Below, piece after piece: positions 45,133 through 57,671 of a stretch of DNA of 64,000 nt. The stretch comes from Gnetum montanum (lineage: Eukaryota > Streptophyta > Gnetopsida > Gnetales > Gnetaceae). Each line of letters begins with the position of its first letter. The first letter of the stretch is position 1. The DNA is taken from NCBI GenBank assembly GCA_015680685.1, contig MNCI01018365.1:12634-76633 (forward strand). The letters run 5' to 3'. The translations under genes were made by a program, and so were the position numbers. The notes below the pieces were generated by a model. The model searched no databases. It worked only from the letters and a program-made list of their open reading frames with translations, and had not been told where the DNA came from.

Positions 45133-46000
45133 TTGAATTGATATCAATTGTTAGAGCTTAAACTTAATTGAAGGTTTGCAATATAAGAAATGTATAATGC
45201 TTTTTAGATGTTTAGTTTTTGAAAATTTTGTTTGAATTTCTTTTTTCTCTTTTTGATGTGCACTTTACCTTTTGAACATTTCATACATGCTTGAAATTTT
45301 GATTTCTTATTAGTTTGTTATGCCTTTAATGTTATTTCTATTATAGAGATTCTTTCTTCTTTTTTTCTTCTTTACTTCTTTAATTTGATTGTGTGTTCCT
45401 TTGGTTTTTTATTTTTACACTAACTAAATTGCCTATTATTTTTTCTTATGTTTACTATTACCTTCTCCACAATGTTTTAGGGGTCATTATCATTTAATTT
45501 CAGAAGTAGCCTTGTTAATTATTCTCATACTTGAAATTTTGTATCATCATAAATGATTTGAGACCTTGGATAATCTTTGTTTTGATATCCCATGTACACA
45601 AACTTGTACTTCGATACCAATTGTTGGAGTTGAATTTATCAGATGATGATCTTGATTATTTTCTTTGTTATAATTTGTTTCTAAGATAGAGATTTATGGA
45701 ATTAAAAGAGGTATATGGAATTCAGGATAGGTGTCTTTATTATAAGAAATAAATAAAGTAATAATAAAGAAGAGATGAAAATGCAAAATAACAACAAAAT
45801 CATAAAGAAGAAGAATTTTCATGATGAGGTTTAGGAATATGATGGTAGTGACATTAAAATGAACAAGATGATAGTATTATACATTATAATTAGAAACCAT
45901 AATTATTGAAAGGAAAAAATTGACAAGAGATAAAAATATTTAGCATGTAAAGGCATTCAAATTTGACAATATGTTCCTCTTTTCATTCTATAACAACTTC
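45133..46000 (-). repeat. H-family repeat with two primer-site-like junctions
   Basis: GATATCAATTGTTAGAG (45139-45155) and GATACCAATTGTTGGAG (45613-45629) read on the minus strand as CTCCAACA/ATTGGTATC. This resembles an LTR end followed by a tRNA-Met-type primer site. About 470 T-rich bases lie between them, resembling 33740-34260. It may be a decayed LTR element; family and ends are uncertain. Confidence 0.4.
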
Positions 46001-46679
46001 TCCCTCTTTCTATTCTTTATCATTTTTGCTTTAGTCACTATTCTTTTGATTAGAAGATAAACTATTAAATATCAGTTACTCATTTGACAAATGAATAGTA
46101 TGAAAACAAATAAAATTCTCAATGTACCAAGCCTGACTATTATGATGGATTAATGTCATGTTAAAATTTTGTAGTCTTCATTATTAAGTTTTCTAGCTTA
46201 TGTTTTGACATTGACATAAATGTGGGCTTGAACAAAGCACTATTTAACAATGAATTGGGACTTGATAATTTCCTTAGCAAGTTTCCAAAAAATGAGCAAG
46301 CAAATGCTTACAGAATGAAGCATGTGCACTTTGCTTAAAATCATGCAAGACACACTCAATCCTCAATATGCATATTTTTTTAAAATTTTAATGAGTGCTC
46401 AATGTATCATTTGGGAATCCAGCTATCACAAACCAAGTGCCTTGAAACCTAGAACATCTTGTAGCCCACACAAGGACATTGGGGTTAGATAAAATTATTT
46501 GGCCTACCATGATCAAACACCTCCAAAGTTTAAGCGCTTATTGTAAACACATGAAATAAGGAACAACAAATTGGAATACATAGCTCTATAATTGGGCTCA
46601 TTCAAATTAGGAATGCAAAAGACAAAAAGACTTCTTAGGCTTAAATTTATTTGGTTTAGATACCTCAAAAAAATAAGGT
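46001..46679. other. AT-rich sequence without recognised features
   Basis: No coding, RNA or repeat signature is seen on either strand. Confidence 0.4.
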
Positions 46680-46872
46680 TAAAGAAGATTTATATATCAA
46701 CAACAAGGGTCCCCTTAATCTATTGTAGCAGCCTCTAGAAATAGATATAAGTGTAGCCAACAACACCTTATAAATATAGTGCAATTAGAGCTTTATAACT
46801 TAGCATGCTTACTAAAATTGAACCCATGACTTGGAGCTTTCAAATCAATAGTCTTATCATTAGGCTAACACC
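46680..46872 (-). mobile_element. tRNA-derived SINE
   Basis: On the minus strand a tRNA-like head has an A-box-like TAGCCTAATGATAAGA (46851-46866) and a B-box-like GGGTTCAAT (46817-46825), spaced as in a tRNA promoter. The body contains AGAGGCTGCTACAATAGATT, reminiscent of the body of Au-type plant SINEs. The 3' end is not sharp. It is non-coding and would be transcribed by RNA polymerase III and moved by LINE enzymes. Confidence 0.55.
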
Positions 46873-48189
46873 TCATTAAAAACATTCATTAGAATAGGCA
46901 AGGAACAACTTTCCATTTATCCTTTCTTCCTATTCCTCATTCCTCAAAATTGTATAATCTCAACATCACTTCACAAAATCTAAAAACAAGAGCAAAACCT
47001 CTACTATTTATAGTAAAAAGGGTACTTTAAGTGTTGAGCAAAGACTTGCATTCAAAATTTTATTTAATAAAATAAAAATTATAACAAGATTCTAACATAA
47101 ATCATGGATATTATGAATAAATTGTTTATTTTCTTTAATCATTCTTTTAAAAGTTTTGGTATTAACTTAGAAGCATTAGTCCATATCCAAAGATATATAA
47201 GCTTCAAAACAAATGTGGTAAAGAATAAAATGCTTTGGAATTTATTTTCTTGACTTCTCAATGTTTTTCCATTACAACGAATATTTTTGAACCTCCAAAA
47301 ACATCATTTGTTATTTTCAATGTAGAGATATCTTATGTTAACCATTATACTACTATTAATATTCTTACAGAAATCCATAGAGCTATTTGATTTATTATGT
47401 TTGGTAATGATTTTGGTGGATACTTCATCTACTTTCTTGTCTATTTGATAATCCCCAAAATATTCTTTGGTATATATCTTTTAGATAGCTTGTATATCTT
47501 ACTATGATTTTTTAATTTCTATTTCTAGGAAATAATGAGTAGTTTAAAGACCAAATATATTAATATTTTCTTGAAGGAAATTTTGATATAATTTCTACAT
47601 GAATGGTTAGACAATCCATTGTCATTGTTTCTTGAGCTTAATGGTTTTTTTTTATTCCTCTTTGATTTATAATATAATCTACAGTGGTTAGCTTAATTCA
47701 TATATGACATTTGTCAACTTATATATCTTTTCTTTTTAATGTATCCTATCTTTAGATGGTCTCATTTATATATACTTGTCTATATTTCACTATAAAAAGG
47801 TAGATTTCAAATTAATTAGATTAGCATTCTACACACTCTTTGAAGCTAATGTTAGAACTACATTGAAAGTTAGCATATATACAACTGAAGTAGATGTTTC
47901 CTTGTAATTAATCCTCTAAACATCCAAAACTATTTTTTGCAAATAACTAATATTTGTATTTATCTAGAGTACTATCTTGTTTTAACTTTGTCATAAAATC
48001 CTATCAATAGTTTATAAGTTTCATGTCTTTTGGTTTAGCTAGGATTTGCCTCATATTTGGATTTTGTAGTATTTGTATAAATATCATATTTTATATTGCT
48101 TTTTTTGAATTTGATTTTGATGGAGAAACAAAGAGTTCATTTTCCTTGAAATAATTTATGTTCTATGATTTGGTATTTATTGTGATTTA
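46873..48189. other. AT-rich sequence without recognised features
   Basis: No supported gene or repeat was seen; base composition is very AT-rich. Confidence 0.4.
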
Positions 48190-48650
48190 ACAAGGGTGAT
48201 GGGATTTGGATGCTGATTTGATGTTAATCCATTGATTTATCTATGATTTATTGATGGTGATGTATTTGAGTGCTAATTTGATGTTGATCTAGTGATTTAT
48301 ATATAATCAAATGGTGATGAATTTGTGTGTTATTGATCTGTTTATGTTCACAATTTGTATGATTTGGTGTTGGTCTTGTAAGTTATCTATGATTTGATGA
48401 TGGTGCTGAATTTAAGTACTACTAAGGTACTTATGTTGATAAAATTAAGTGTTGTCGATATGCTTGTATTGATGGGTTTAAGGAGGATTGACGTGTTTGT
48501 GCTAATGTATTGAAGTGCTATTTATGTAGTTTTGTTGATGAATTTAGGTGCTAATGATGAGCTTAATTTATATGATTTAATGCTAACTTGTTGATCTATC
48601 TATGAATGCATAATTATGATGAATTTTTGTATTTTAATATGTTCATGACT
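48190..48650. repeat. Degenerate tandem repeat
   Basis: Phrases such as TGATTTATCTATGATTTATTG, GATGTTGATC and AATTTGAGTGCTAATTTGATG recur at irregular spacing of roughly 60-70 bases through the stretch, suggesting a decayed minisatellite just beside the 3' end of LINE K2. Confidence 0.5.
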
Positions 48651-49179
48651 TGTATATTTTTTAAAGAAAATGTTAGGCTATATTAATATCTGAATAGATT
48701 ATGTACAATCACCTTGAGGAATGATTACCCCCACAACAAAATGCCCTCATGGGTAAGCACCTCCTATGTAGAACCATGAAAATTTTTTGGGGATAACCTC
48801 CACAAAAGGACAATAATGAGAAAGTAGAAGGGAATAACAGGATGCATGAGGCTAGGAATAAATAAAAAGCACCTTGCAAAGATCCCAAAAAAATGGAAGA
48901 CTAGAAAATAAAGCTCTCACACTTACAACCCAACAAAAAGTGGATCCTTAACCACCCAGTAGACCAACGACAAGAGCCTATTAGATCAAGTGCATCAAAT
49001 TAATACATGGGTGATAGAGTTCTAGCCTTGTTAGGTGAAGCTTGATGGTGGCAGATGTAGCGATGTAGAGTAGTTCAAATACAATTTTGGTTGATAACCA
49101 TCACAACTATGAGCATCTCTCATTTCTAAGTCAATGATATATATTTGACTCTTGTGTAGCATCCTGGTTGCTCATCATT

Positions 49180-50000
49180 TGCTACTCTTTGAGCAGATCT
49201 TGAACATGTTGCTCCTCCTCATGGATCTTCCTTTATCACTCATTCCTAGGCAAGTCCTTGTAGATTTGCACTTGTAGTTGATCTTCTAGCTTGCTCATAA
49301 TTGTAGCATCTTTTAGGTCTCTTTGCCTCATATCCTCCTCAATTGCTTCTTTATAACATTGACTTTCATCCATCATCCTCGCTTGGTCTTGTTGGTTCAG
49401 TTTGAGTAACTTTATCTTTCACTTAGCTTGCTCCTCTTAATGCATCCTCACTTTCACCTAAGCTATCGCCTTCATGAGGTCTTTCTGGAATTTAACCTAT
49501 AATTCTCGGTGCATGGTTTCCTAAGCCTACAAAGTTCGATGGTTGGTCAATGGACAAATCTGATCGCTTCCCCACTATCACTGCATCATCTTGTGGTGTA
49601 GGGACATCACTCTTAAATTATAGGTGAAAGGTAAGGATCAGATGAGCGTTGAATGAAGTGGTTGAACCATCCTTCAAAGAGTTAAGATAAGCCTAGAGTA
49701 TATTTCCTATTATCATCATTAGAGGAAAACTAAAAAGAATTAAGGGATGTTGACCTATTAGCCTAAGTGCATGCAATGCAAGAATGTGAAGTGAGCCGAT
49801 TATAGCTTCCAGACATTTCCAAATGGAATGAAAAATTTATCAATAAGCTTTGTGAAATTTTGCCAGAGTGGCAAGAGTGTTGACTTTGGAACTTAGCCAC
49901 TATAAGTCTTCAAAACTAGCCCTTGAAAGAAGCCCTTTGCATCTTACAAACCCCAATTGATTGGTAGCATCACTAGGTGCTTTGCCAAAGCAAATTTTGT
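49180..50000 (-). pseudogene. Module X and coiled-coil-like region after LINE ORF2 (K2)
   Basis: Module X blocks FIMFHGMCINLTKF, LPLWQNFTKLIDKFF and HFTFLHCMHLG match those of K1 in order and spacing. Downstream, frames rich in Lys, Glu, Gln and Asp (for example KEAIEEDMRQRDLKDA) look coiled-coil-like. The segment lies after the ORF2 stop (50141), so in the source element it was either an ORF2 extension or a separate ORF. Confidence 0.55.
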
Positions 50001-50140
50001 GAGATTTATGCACATCCCATGAAACATGATGAAATCCCTCCTCCATCATTTGTAAAAATTAACATCTTTAGAGTCATGGTCCTTCATCAATGATGACAAT
50101 AGATTGCCTCACCCCCACTTGCACAACCATATCATAGTTT

Positions 50141-53100
50141 TTAGTTATGTTGAAATTCATCTAGGTTAGGCTCATAGATTGACATAATCCCCATCATTGT
50201 GATAGCCTCCTTCCACATCCACATGGTTGAGAGTACCATTTGCACCCAGGGATGGAGTAGCCTTGGGTAGAAAGTTCTTTCATTCTTAACTTTCCAGATG
50301 CACCAAAGAATAGTCATGTCGGGAAAATCCCCATGCACCTATCGGGATGGAGGAATGGTGGCAGCATGCTAAACATCTAATGAGTAGGGACAAAGTAGGA
50401 ATAGTTTTTGTATCATTTTAGTATTAACATTTTAGATGGGGTAGTTGTTATTACTTATTATTCCTTGTGCCTTTAAGTAGGCATGAATAAGCAATGTGCC
50501 CTATAGTAGAAACTAGTAGAAACATTTAATTTTCTCTAAGAGTTGCCCATTCTACATGGTCCTCCAACCACGCTTCATTGGATATTTAAATTTGATAAAT
50601 TTTTGTGGTTGGGTCTTTATCATCCCCCATTGGATTATCCTATGGGCATAATTGTAGAGGTTCTATGATATATATGAGTCCTTGGAGGTCATCATCCAAG
50701 GCTAGTACTTACTAGCAAGGATGCATGTCCACTATGACCAGCACTCATCATCATATGTATACCCATTTATAATTCCTTAGTATCTCATCAGAGTGACATC
50801 TTCAAACATCATAATCCTTAAAGCTCCTATATGCTTAGGCCTGACCACCTTTTCCTTGCATACTAGGTGTAAGCATTCCCTCCCTTGCCCTTTAGACCAT
50901 ATGATATTTTTTATAATTTGGTTGACCTTGTTGATAATATCCTTCGGCAAAACAATAATGAAGGTAACATATCTAGTGATAACCAGAAGGATGGACATGA
51001 CCAAAATGATTTTTTCTTTCTTTCTTAGAAAACATGCAATCTAGTGACCTATCTAGGATTGGAGTATCTAAATCAAAGGAGTCTAAATTGCTAGTTTTTC
51101 CTAGGCAAACATGGGTACTTCTAGATACGAGTCTTGCATTGTACCCTGTAAAATCCCAAGCTTTTGATAGACCTAGCTTTTAACTAGCCCCTATTTGTGG
51201 AAGAAGTGTATTGCAGATTTTCCTATTCTCTAGCTTAATTTCTTTTGTCATTCTCTCTAGAGACCTATTGATAGCCAAGGCTTTTGGTATAGTTGTCTAG
51301 GTCATAAGAATCATGTCATTAGCATAATGTTTAGTGATGTAGGCAACCCCCTTAATATTTAACCTTTTGATCTCATTTTTCTTGTAATAAAGTTGCTTCA
51401 TAGTATTCATAATGATGAGAAATAGATAGGGAGAAAGGGGATCACCTTGATATAACCCCCTATTAGGGGAGGAAGACCCTAGAGCTATACATTTAATTCA
51501 AAGGAGAAGGCTCTGGTGGCTTAAAGATTAATAAATAGGGCCATAAATTTTGGGTGAATTCCATTCATGAGCATAATGTCTTGTAGAGCATCACACTGAA
51601 TGGTGTCATAGGCCTTTACAATATTAAGTTTGATGCACATAGTATGAAACTTAGCTCTTTGTATGGTTTACATGACTTCTTGAAGTAGCAAGATTTGATC
51701 TTGGATATTTCTCTCCTTAATGAAGCTAGCCTAGTGGGTGCCAACCAAAGATGACATCAATGGTTATAGTTGTCTAACAAGAATTTTGGTAAATAGTTTG
51801 AGCAACATATTATACATCCCAGTTGGTCTATAGTGAGTAGGCATCATGGGATTTGGGATCTTCAAGATAAGCATAATTTGTAAACAATTGATCTCATGGT
51901 GAACCTATCCCTACTTTAGTATATGGTTGAAGGAATCTAAAATATTATTTCCTAGGATATTTGAGAATTCTCGAAAGAACTTGATAGATCAACTATCCAG
52001 TCTCAAGGTCTTAGCAATTTTGAGACAATCCATGGCACTAGAGTATTTCAGCATGGTTATAGAGGCAACTAGTTGATTTTGTTCGATGGCCTTTTGAATT
52101 TGGATGAAGAAGGGGGAGGAACCTTTTCTGGTCCAAACCATTACCTAATACTTATACATCTCTTGAGTAGTGCTGTATGAATCATGCAGGAGGATTTGTC
52201 CTTGAAGAATTTGATGAATCTTTTTGGCTTGATTATTGGATTTTGTAGTGGTTGAGAAGAAGCAAGTATTCTTATCATCCTCCTTGAGCCATTGTACTTT
52301 AGATTTCTCTTTCTAATATTTCTTTTCTTTCCCATCCAATAATTGCAGCTGTACCAATAAGTTGTGTTCCTTATTGAGAGATTTACCTTTGCTGGAGCAT
52401 AGCCCAGTTAGTTTTAAAAGGACACTTATATGTCATCTGTAGATTCCTAATTTCCTTTTTGAGACATGAGAGCCCATATTTTACAAAATCTCAAGGGTCT
52501 ATTTGCATGAGGTTCTTTTCCCATATATCTATCATCATCTTTTGTAGCCATAATTTTGTTAGCCTTGCCACCTCAAATTTGAAAGGCATAGGTCCCAACT
52601 TGTTTAGTTTACAAATCATGTAGATAAGGGCATGATGATAAGAAGCTTACCACTCATGGCTAGTAACCAAGATCTTGTGATTAAGGAGGATCTTCGTACT
52701 AATCTAGACCATATCAATCCTAGAGGGAATGTACACCTTACCCTTTCTACTATTTCTCTAAGTGAAAAGGCAACCTTTGATATCCAAAAACACCAAGCCA
52801 TAAAGTTGGAGCATTTTCAAGAGCTCATTTCTTCTTAGTTAAGGGTCATTCTCTCTTGTAGTTTTCTTCCAAGCATATAGATGCTAATTGAAATTCCCAA
52901 TTAGTAGTCACATGTGATGGTTAGGGACATGATAACAATTATGTGAAGCTCATGAAGATGCTTCCTCTAGTTTTGGAGCCATAGAAATTCATAATCTAGA
53001 GTCCCTGTGAGGGTAGGAACATAATGAGACTTGAAGTAGATTCATCCACAACATCAAAAGGCATACAAGAGAGGGTAGACAACCCCCTAATCCTACCTTG

Positions 53101-53350
53101 GCATTCCATAAAGTAGAAGAACCAACCCTTTCATCGTAGAAGATTACAGTAGATAGTGTGCAACTTAGTCTCCTAGAGGCACACCATCATACAACCTTCA
53201 TCATGAACTAATTCTTTTATGGTACTTCTTTTGTAAGGGGAACACTATCTTCTATAATTCTATGATAGGATCTTCATGGTCTACTAGCAAATAATTTTTT
53301 ATACATGCCTTTGAGGGTTTATTGAAATCCCAAGTTAATATCTTGCTTTA
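50141..53350 (-). pseudogene. LINE ORF2: endonuclease, RT, zf-RVT (K2)
   Basis: RT blocks in order: YRPTGMYNMLLKLFTKIL, RNIQDQILLLQE, KLNIVKAYD (motif A, Asp changed to Asn at 51623-51625), QGDPLSP near 51455, and YAND in place of YADD (51315-51326). A later block, GREC...LVCKEKV...GALRIM (50777-51004), matches the region before the zinc domain. The end frame 50141-50338 has LWCIWKVKNERTF, equivalent to AWKVQNNKVF in K1. Endonuclease sequence upstream is heavily broken. Confidence 0.8.
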
Positions 53351-53689
53351 TTTTCTTATTCAAAAGGTTTGCCCAACTTTTGGGATTCATTAACAATTAT
53401 AAAGTTTTATTCTTTTTCCTTCAGAATCTTCCAAGCAACCAGATCCATTGGTGGTTGGGTTATGTCACTCATCATTGAGACCCAATCCCCAAGCAATGAG
53501 AGTTCTCCCTTGGAGAAACAATGAGGGATGGCATGTAGATGCCCTAGGTCTAAAGGGTAATAATAGAAACTGAGGTGAAAACATTCCCCTTCCAATCACT
53601 GCAACCTCTTGGTAGGAGCTTCCTTCCTCATAATTCAAGGAAGAAGGTAGTAGAGAGGTCCATCCCTTTTTCTCTGCTAGCATCTAATC

Positions 53690-54420
53690 ATTAGCATTTA
53701 TTCATCTATTTTTAGCCTTGGAACAAACCATGCAATCGTTAGTGTTGTGGTTGCTCTTACCTCAAGTTTCACAAGATGTTAGGGGTCAACGCTATAGTGG
53801 GATCGAGACTGGACTATTGAAGGGAATTTTCTCATACCTTAGGAGTTTGTCCTTGGTAGAAGTAGGTCAAAGATGACTTCACTCAATAAGTTATAAGAAG
53901 ATAATGACCTCAAAACATAGATCCTAAGATAGCTCATTTTTTTCTTTGACCCTAAATTTATCAAAGGAGATTAGTTCCCCAAAATGGTCCCCTAAGACCT
54001 TCAAGAAATCCATGGTCTAGATCTCACAGGGCATCCCCAAGACCCTAATCCAAATATGAGTCCTTGGGAAAAGGCTAGTCTCCTTATGTGTCCTAGGCCC
54101 TCAACGTGTAAGGAATATGGTCCTAGCCACAAAGAATGATAGACCTTTATGAGTGATCAAGCCTAGACCACCCACATGGCCCATGAGGCCACAACCTAGC
54201 ACTTAATTATATCCAACCTCATCTATGACCTAGAGGACATGAATTTTGCGATAAGGCTTAACTCCATAGCATACTATCCATCTTGTGAAAACCCCTTTAC
54301 CTTGCGATGGTTCCTTTACCTACACTATTGATGATCTCTAACAGGGATGATGAAGAGTGATATATGAAACTTTTGAACTTCTTCCAGTAGATACATGAGG
54401 GACTGACCATCTTAGTGTAA
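53690..54420 (-). pseudogene. LINE ORF1 with DUF4283-like region and zinc knuckle (K2)
   Basis: Near 54000-54120 the minus strand reads HIWIRVLGMPCEI and TMDFLKVLGDHFGELISFD, homologous to ORF1 of K5 and K6. Near 53710-53780 a zinc-knuckle relic CET(stop)GKSNHNTNDC corresponds to CX2CX4HX4C with the second Cys codon changed to a stop. The N-terminal part lies towards 54420. Confidence 0.72.
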
Positions 54421-54855
54421 GGTGGAGGATTTGGTTTTCAAATAGGGTAGTGAGTGTTAGAAGGATTGGAATGTGGTTATTCTAATGTGATCGCTTATTT
54501 CATTAATTGATTCTAGGTAAAGTTATAAAAACAAACAAACATGAATGCATGATTGATAGAGGAAGGAGAGTTAGGTGTAGTACATGTTCTTGATGATGAC
54601 TTTGGACTAGTGGTATATTTTCTTGATTACCTCTGAGTAGGGAGCATAGGTATGTAATTATGTCTTTAAGTAGGAAACACAAAATTATTACTATGTATTT
54701 CAGCAAAAAGTGTAAGATTAAGACTACATATTCAAGTAAGAAGGACAATACATTGTGTCTTTGAGTAGGAAGCACATGATTGAGATGAAGGAATGAGTGT
54801 CTTTGGAAGACTACACTTTTATATCACTACAAGTGTAGAAAAAAGCCTTGCATAT
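54421..54855. other. Spacer between LINE K2 and element D
   Basis: Internal repeats of the form TAAGTAGGAAACACA / GAGTAGGAAGCACA recur about every 45-50 bases between 54620 and 54780. Nothing else is recognised. It ends in CATAT (54851-54855), the target duplication of element D. Confidence 0.5.
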
Positions 54856-55745
54856 TGATGAGCAACAAGGTACCCCTACACTCAACCATACGAATACAAG
54901 TGTTTCATGCACGATTCGGTTGAATTCCAACGATTAAGTGCCTATGCGCCTTTGTGGAACAAGGACAAGTTGGTTGATAGTTGTCTTCCCAAACTTACTT
55001 GTATGTCATGATTGTATGGTTAAGTAAGTTTGAAGCATATGATTTTTATAGCTTTTATGTTTTTATGTCCTGCTACTAATAAGGGAGGAGAGAGAGAGAG
55101 ATAACTAAGTGACTAATTTAACTTAACTACTAATTAACTTGGCTTTAAACTAATCCTAACACCAGTATCCATTCTCACTTTCCGTACACATCTTGAACCA
55201 GTGCAACACTACTGGGATTACCAAATGCTAATTGTTATTGGGTTACCAAGTGTTACATGCATGCTCAAAGTGATTGTACAGTGTGTGTGAATAACAGAAA
55301 TGTAAAATAAAATAAAATAAAAAAATAAAATAAATGTAGAATAAAATAAAATAAAAGAAATGAGTAAGAAAACAAATCTCAAGTGCTACAAGGATGAATC
55401 CAAGAACTCGTCTTTATTGCCGTACACAAGGTGTGCCTAGGTACATAATGCTTGAATAAAGATTCGTCCACACTTAGACCTCCTACTATGGGCACTTGGA
55501 AAATACTCTAACTTGACTCCTAAAAGACTTCCCTTGAAAGACTTCCTTCCTAGACTCCCCCCCAAGACTCCCTCCTAAATTATGTGCCTGGGCACTGTAT
55601 TTATAAGCTTGGGAGCAACTACTTTAATAATTAGAAAAGTTGCCACTCTAATTTTAGAGAAATTGCCACTCTAATAATTAGAATAACCCACTAGAGTAAC
55701 TAATCTAATAATTAGAATAAACCACTAGAGTAACCACTCTCATCA
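54856..55745 (-). repeat. 3' LTR of element D (890 bp)
   Basis: It runs TGATGAG...CTCATCA. A TATTTATA box lies at 55598-55605. U3 lacks the GATATC palindromes of other copies and instead holds repeated CTCTAATTTTAGAG and CTAATAATTAGAATA units (55625-55735). Confidence 0.92.
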
Positions 55746-55758
55746 TACCCCCATGACT
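55746..55758 (-). promoter_or_regulatory. Polypurine tract (element D)
   Basis: The minus strand reads AGTCATGGGGGTA directly before the 3' LTR, the same 13 bases as in A and B. Confidence 0.85.
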
Positions 55759-57671
55759 GAATGAAAACTTATGCTTGAGTTCCTTACGAAATATTGGGAA
55801 GGTATGGGATTATTGACTAATTGATAATTGATGGTGAAATGGGATGACAAACTCAACATGCCCAGTGAATGGATCAATAAGCATATTACAACATTAGTGT
55901 TCATGACCATTGTGGTGACCACTCGTACATAAATGACATCCAAGCCTTTATTTGGCAACTTGTAGAGAAAGAGAGAGAAAGAAAATGAAGCGTGTTGCCG
56001 CCAATGCTACGATTGCACTTTCCGTTATTTATGCATAGCCACACCACTAGACTTTCGCCTTTCATAAATGCTCCAGTTCTAGTCCATATTGAGTGCTTCA
56101 TCCAAGCTCAGTCCATTGTTTGTATGATTGCCATCTGCACACACAACATAGTCGCAAATGAGCAAGGATAGATAAACCATAATGCAGTTGATACCTTGCC
56201 TTGATATGAAGTGCATTGGTTGAGTTGTGGTTATGGCATAAACTGGTTTGGAGATTTATCATAGGTGACTACCCAAGATGTAGGGGTTAGGCGAATAGTA
56301 AAATGGAAAAAATTGAAAAATTTGTGCTAGGGCCCCCACGACTAAGAGCGAATCTCTGGTAGCTATAAGATGGAAAAATATGAGGAACAAGAAAGATGGG
56401 AAAAAAAATAACAATGGAAACACCAATAAAATGGATGTCATGGATGGTGATGAAACAAAAGATGATTGACTACAAGAAATGTTTAAGGAAAAGAACTTAA
56501 CAATTGCACCAAAAAGGAATGCCAGTGGGTCCTCCCCAAAGTAGGCTCATACCTTTTATGCCTTGACAAACCCACAAACCAAAGAGTCCATAGGCTCTAG
56601 GAATGTCATTTGGAAGCAAGAGTTAAAAACTTACCCACAAGAATTCAACAAAGAAAAACAATGCATCAACCTAGAACGAACTAATGATAAAATTGGCAAT
56701 GAGGTGGAAAATGGGAAGAAAGATGAAGAGGAGAGAATGGAATGGAATCCCAAGAACAAGGTTGTGTAAAGCCCCTTGTGTATTTTATGGTTAATGTGAT
56801 TGAGTAGAACTCATCCCAAATCCATACTTAAACAAACCACATCCAATGACCTTATATCAACACACTTGACCAATCCATCCACTTGAAGCAACAAGAATGC
56901 TTACACAAAGATCCACCAACATTCCAAGGAGAGCGAGATGGAGAAGTAGGAAGCGAGAAAGGGCCTTAGTTAGAGGGAACCTTTAGGCATGAGTAACATG
57001 TCTTTCCAGTTCCATAACTAGTGCTTGTAGCCCATATTGCTTTATTATGTCTAAGGGGTGTGCTTTGAATTCTCATTCTTTTTTTTTGCATGAGAACCAC
57101 ACCATGCAAAGACTTATTTTTATTCACTCAGCTTCCTGATTTTTGAACACTGTCAGAATGGCAGAAAACCCAAGAAAAAGCATCCAAGCACCCAAGAGAA
57201 TGGCTAGCACAAATGCATCGAATCCCCTTGAAGTCATACCATTTTCATCCTTGAGTCTTTCCTTGGTTTGAAAAGTACCCAGCCACCAATTCATTAAAAG
57301 TTTACTTAGAAAAAAAGGGACTATACAGTTCCAAGCCAAAGGAGACCATAGAGTTGTATGGATGAGTGGATGACATGGACTCATTGCCTATTTTACCAAA
57401 AGAACCATACCTTAATATCAGCATCATAATTCAAAGGTAAAAACCAATCATTAGTAATCAATATGATATAATTCAGTCCACCATCATGAGCACTTATTGG
57501 ATGACGAATAAAAGTAATCAAGTAAACAAAGAAATAGTAAAAATATGAATGATGGTATAAAACAAAAATAAGAAAAGGTGGAAAAATGTGTAAAAAAAAA
57601 ATGTGTGAAACAAAAACGTGTAAAAAAATGTGTAAAACAAAAATTCAAAAATAACTAAGGGCCTAGAATGA
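55759..57671 (-). other. Conserved 3' segment (element D)
   Basis: This is homologous to the segments of A, B and C. It holds the 60-base candidate intron (56135-56194, GT...AG kept) and the second polypurine-like motif (56332-56343). An 86-codon frame (57124-57384) contains DAFVLAILLGAWMLFLGFS, the best-kept version of the first hydrophobic peptide. The T-rich minisatellite lies at 57545-57650. Confidence 0.5.
57124..57384 (-). CDS. Hypothetical hydrophobic peptide of the 3' segment (element D)
   Basis: An 86-residue open frame. The middle contains GTFQTKERLKDENG, and the C-terminal third is one hydrophobic stretch (AFVLAILLGAWMLFLGFSA) compatible with a membrane helix. The same hydrophobic core occurs in A, in C and, with a stop inside, in B. 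An ATG close after an acceptor-like CAG or TAG site opens the frame in A, B and D. It occupies the env-like position of Athila elements. No family is recognised and translation is unproven. Confidence 0.4.
   Translation of the reverse strand: MSPCHPLIHTTLWSPLAWNCIVPFFLSKLLMNWWLGTFQTKERLKDENGMTSRGFDAFVLAILLGAWMLFLGFSAILTVFKNQEAE

Larger units (their letters stand above)
48657..54420 (-). mobile_element. LINE K2: near full-length L1-type retrotransposon
   Basis: On the minus strand the order is ORF1 (about 54420-53690), ORF2 (endonuclease, RT, zf-RVT; about 53350-50141), module X (about 50000-49720), a Gln/Glu-rich region (about 49480-49180) and a 3' untranslated end TAACATTTTCTTTAAAAAAT near 48657. 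It is homologous to K1 across RT, zf-RVT and module X. All frames carry many stops. No target duplication was identified. Confidence 0.8.

Noticed and set aside
44184-45147. Long open frames of about 300 residues on both strands
   Set aside because: They cross 700 N. Only the short flanking parts are real sequence, and these are repeats.
46806-46872. Functional tRNA gene
   Set aside because: The A and B boxes are tRNA-like, but the arms do not pair into a complete cloverleaf and a SINE body follows.
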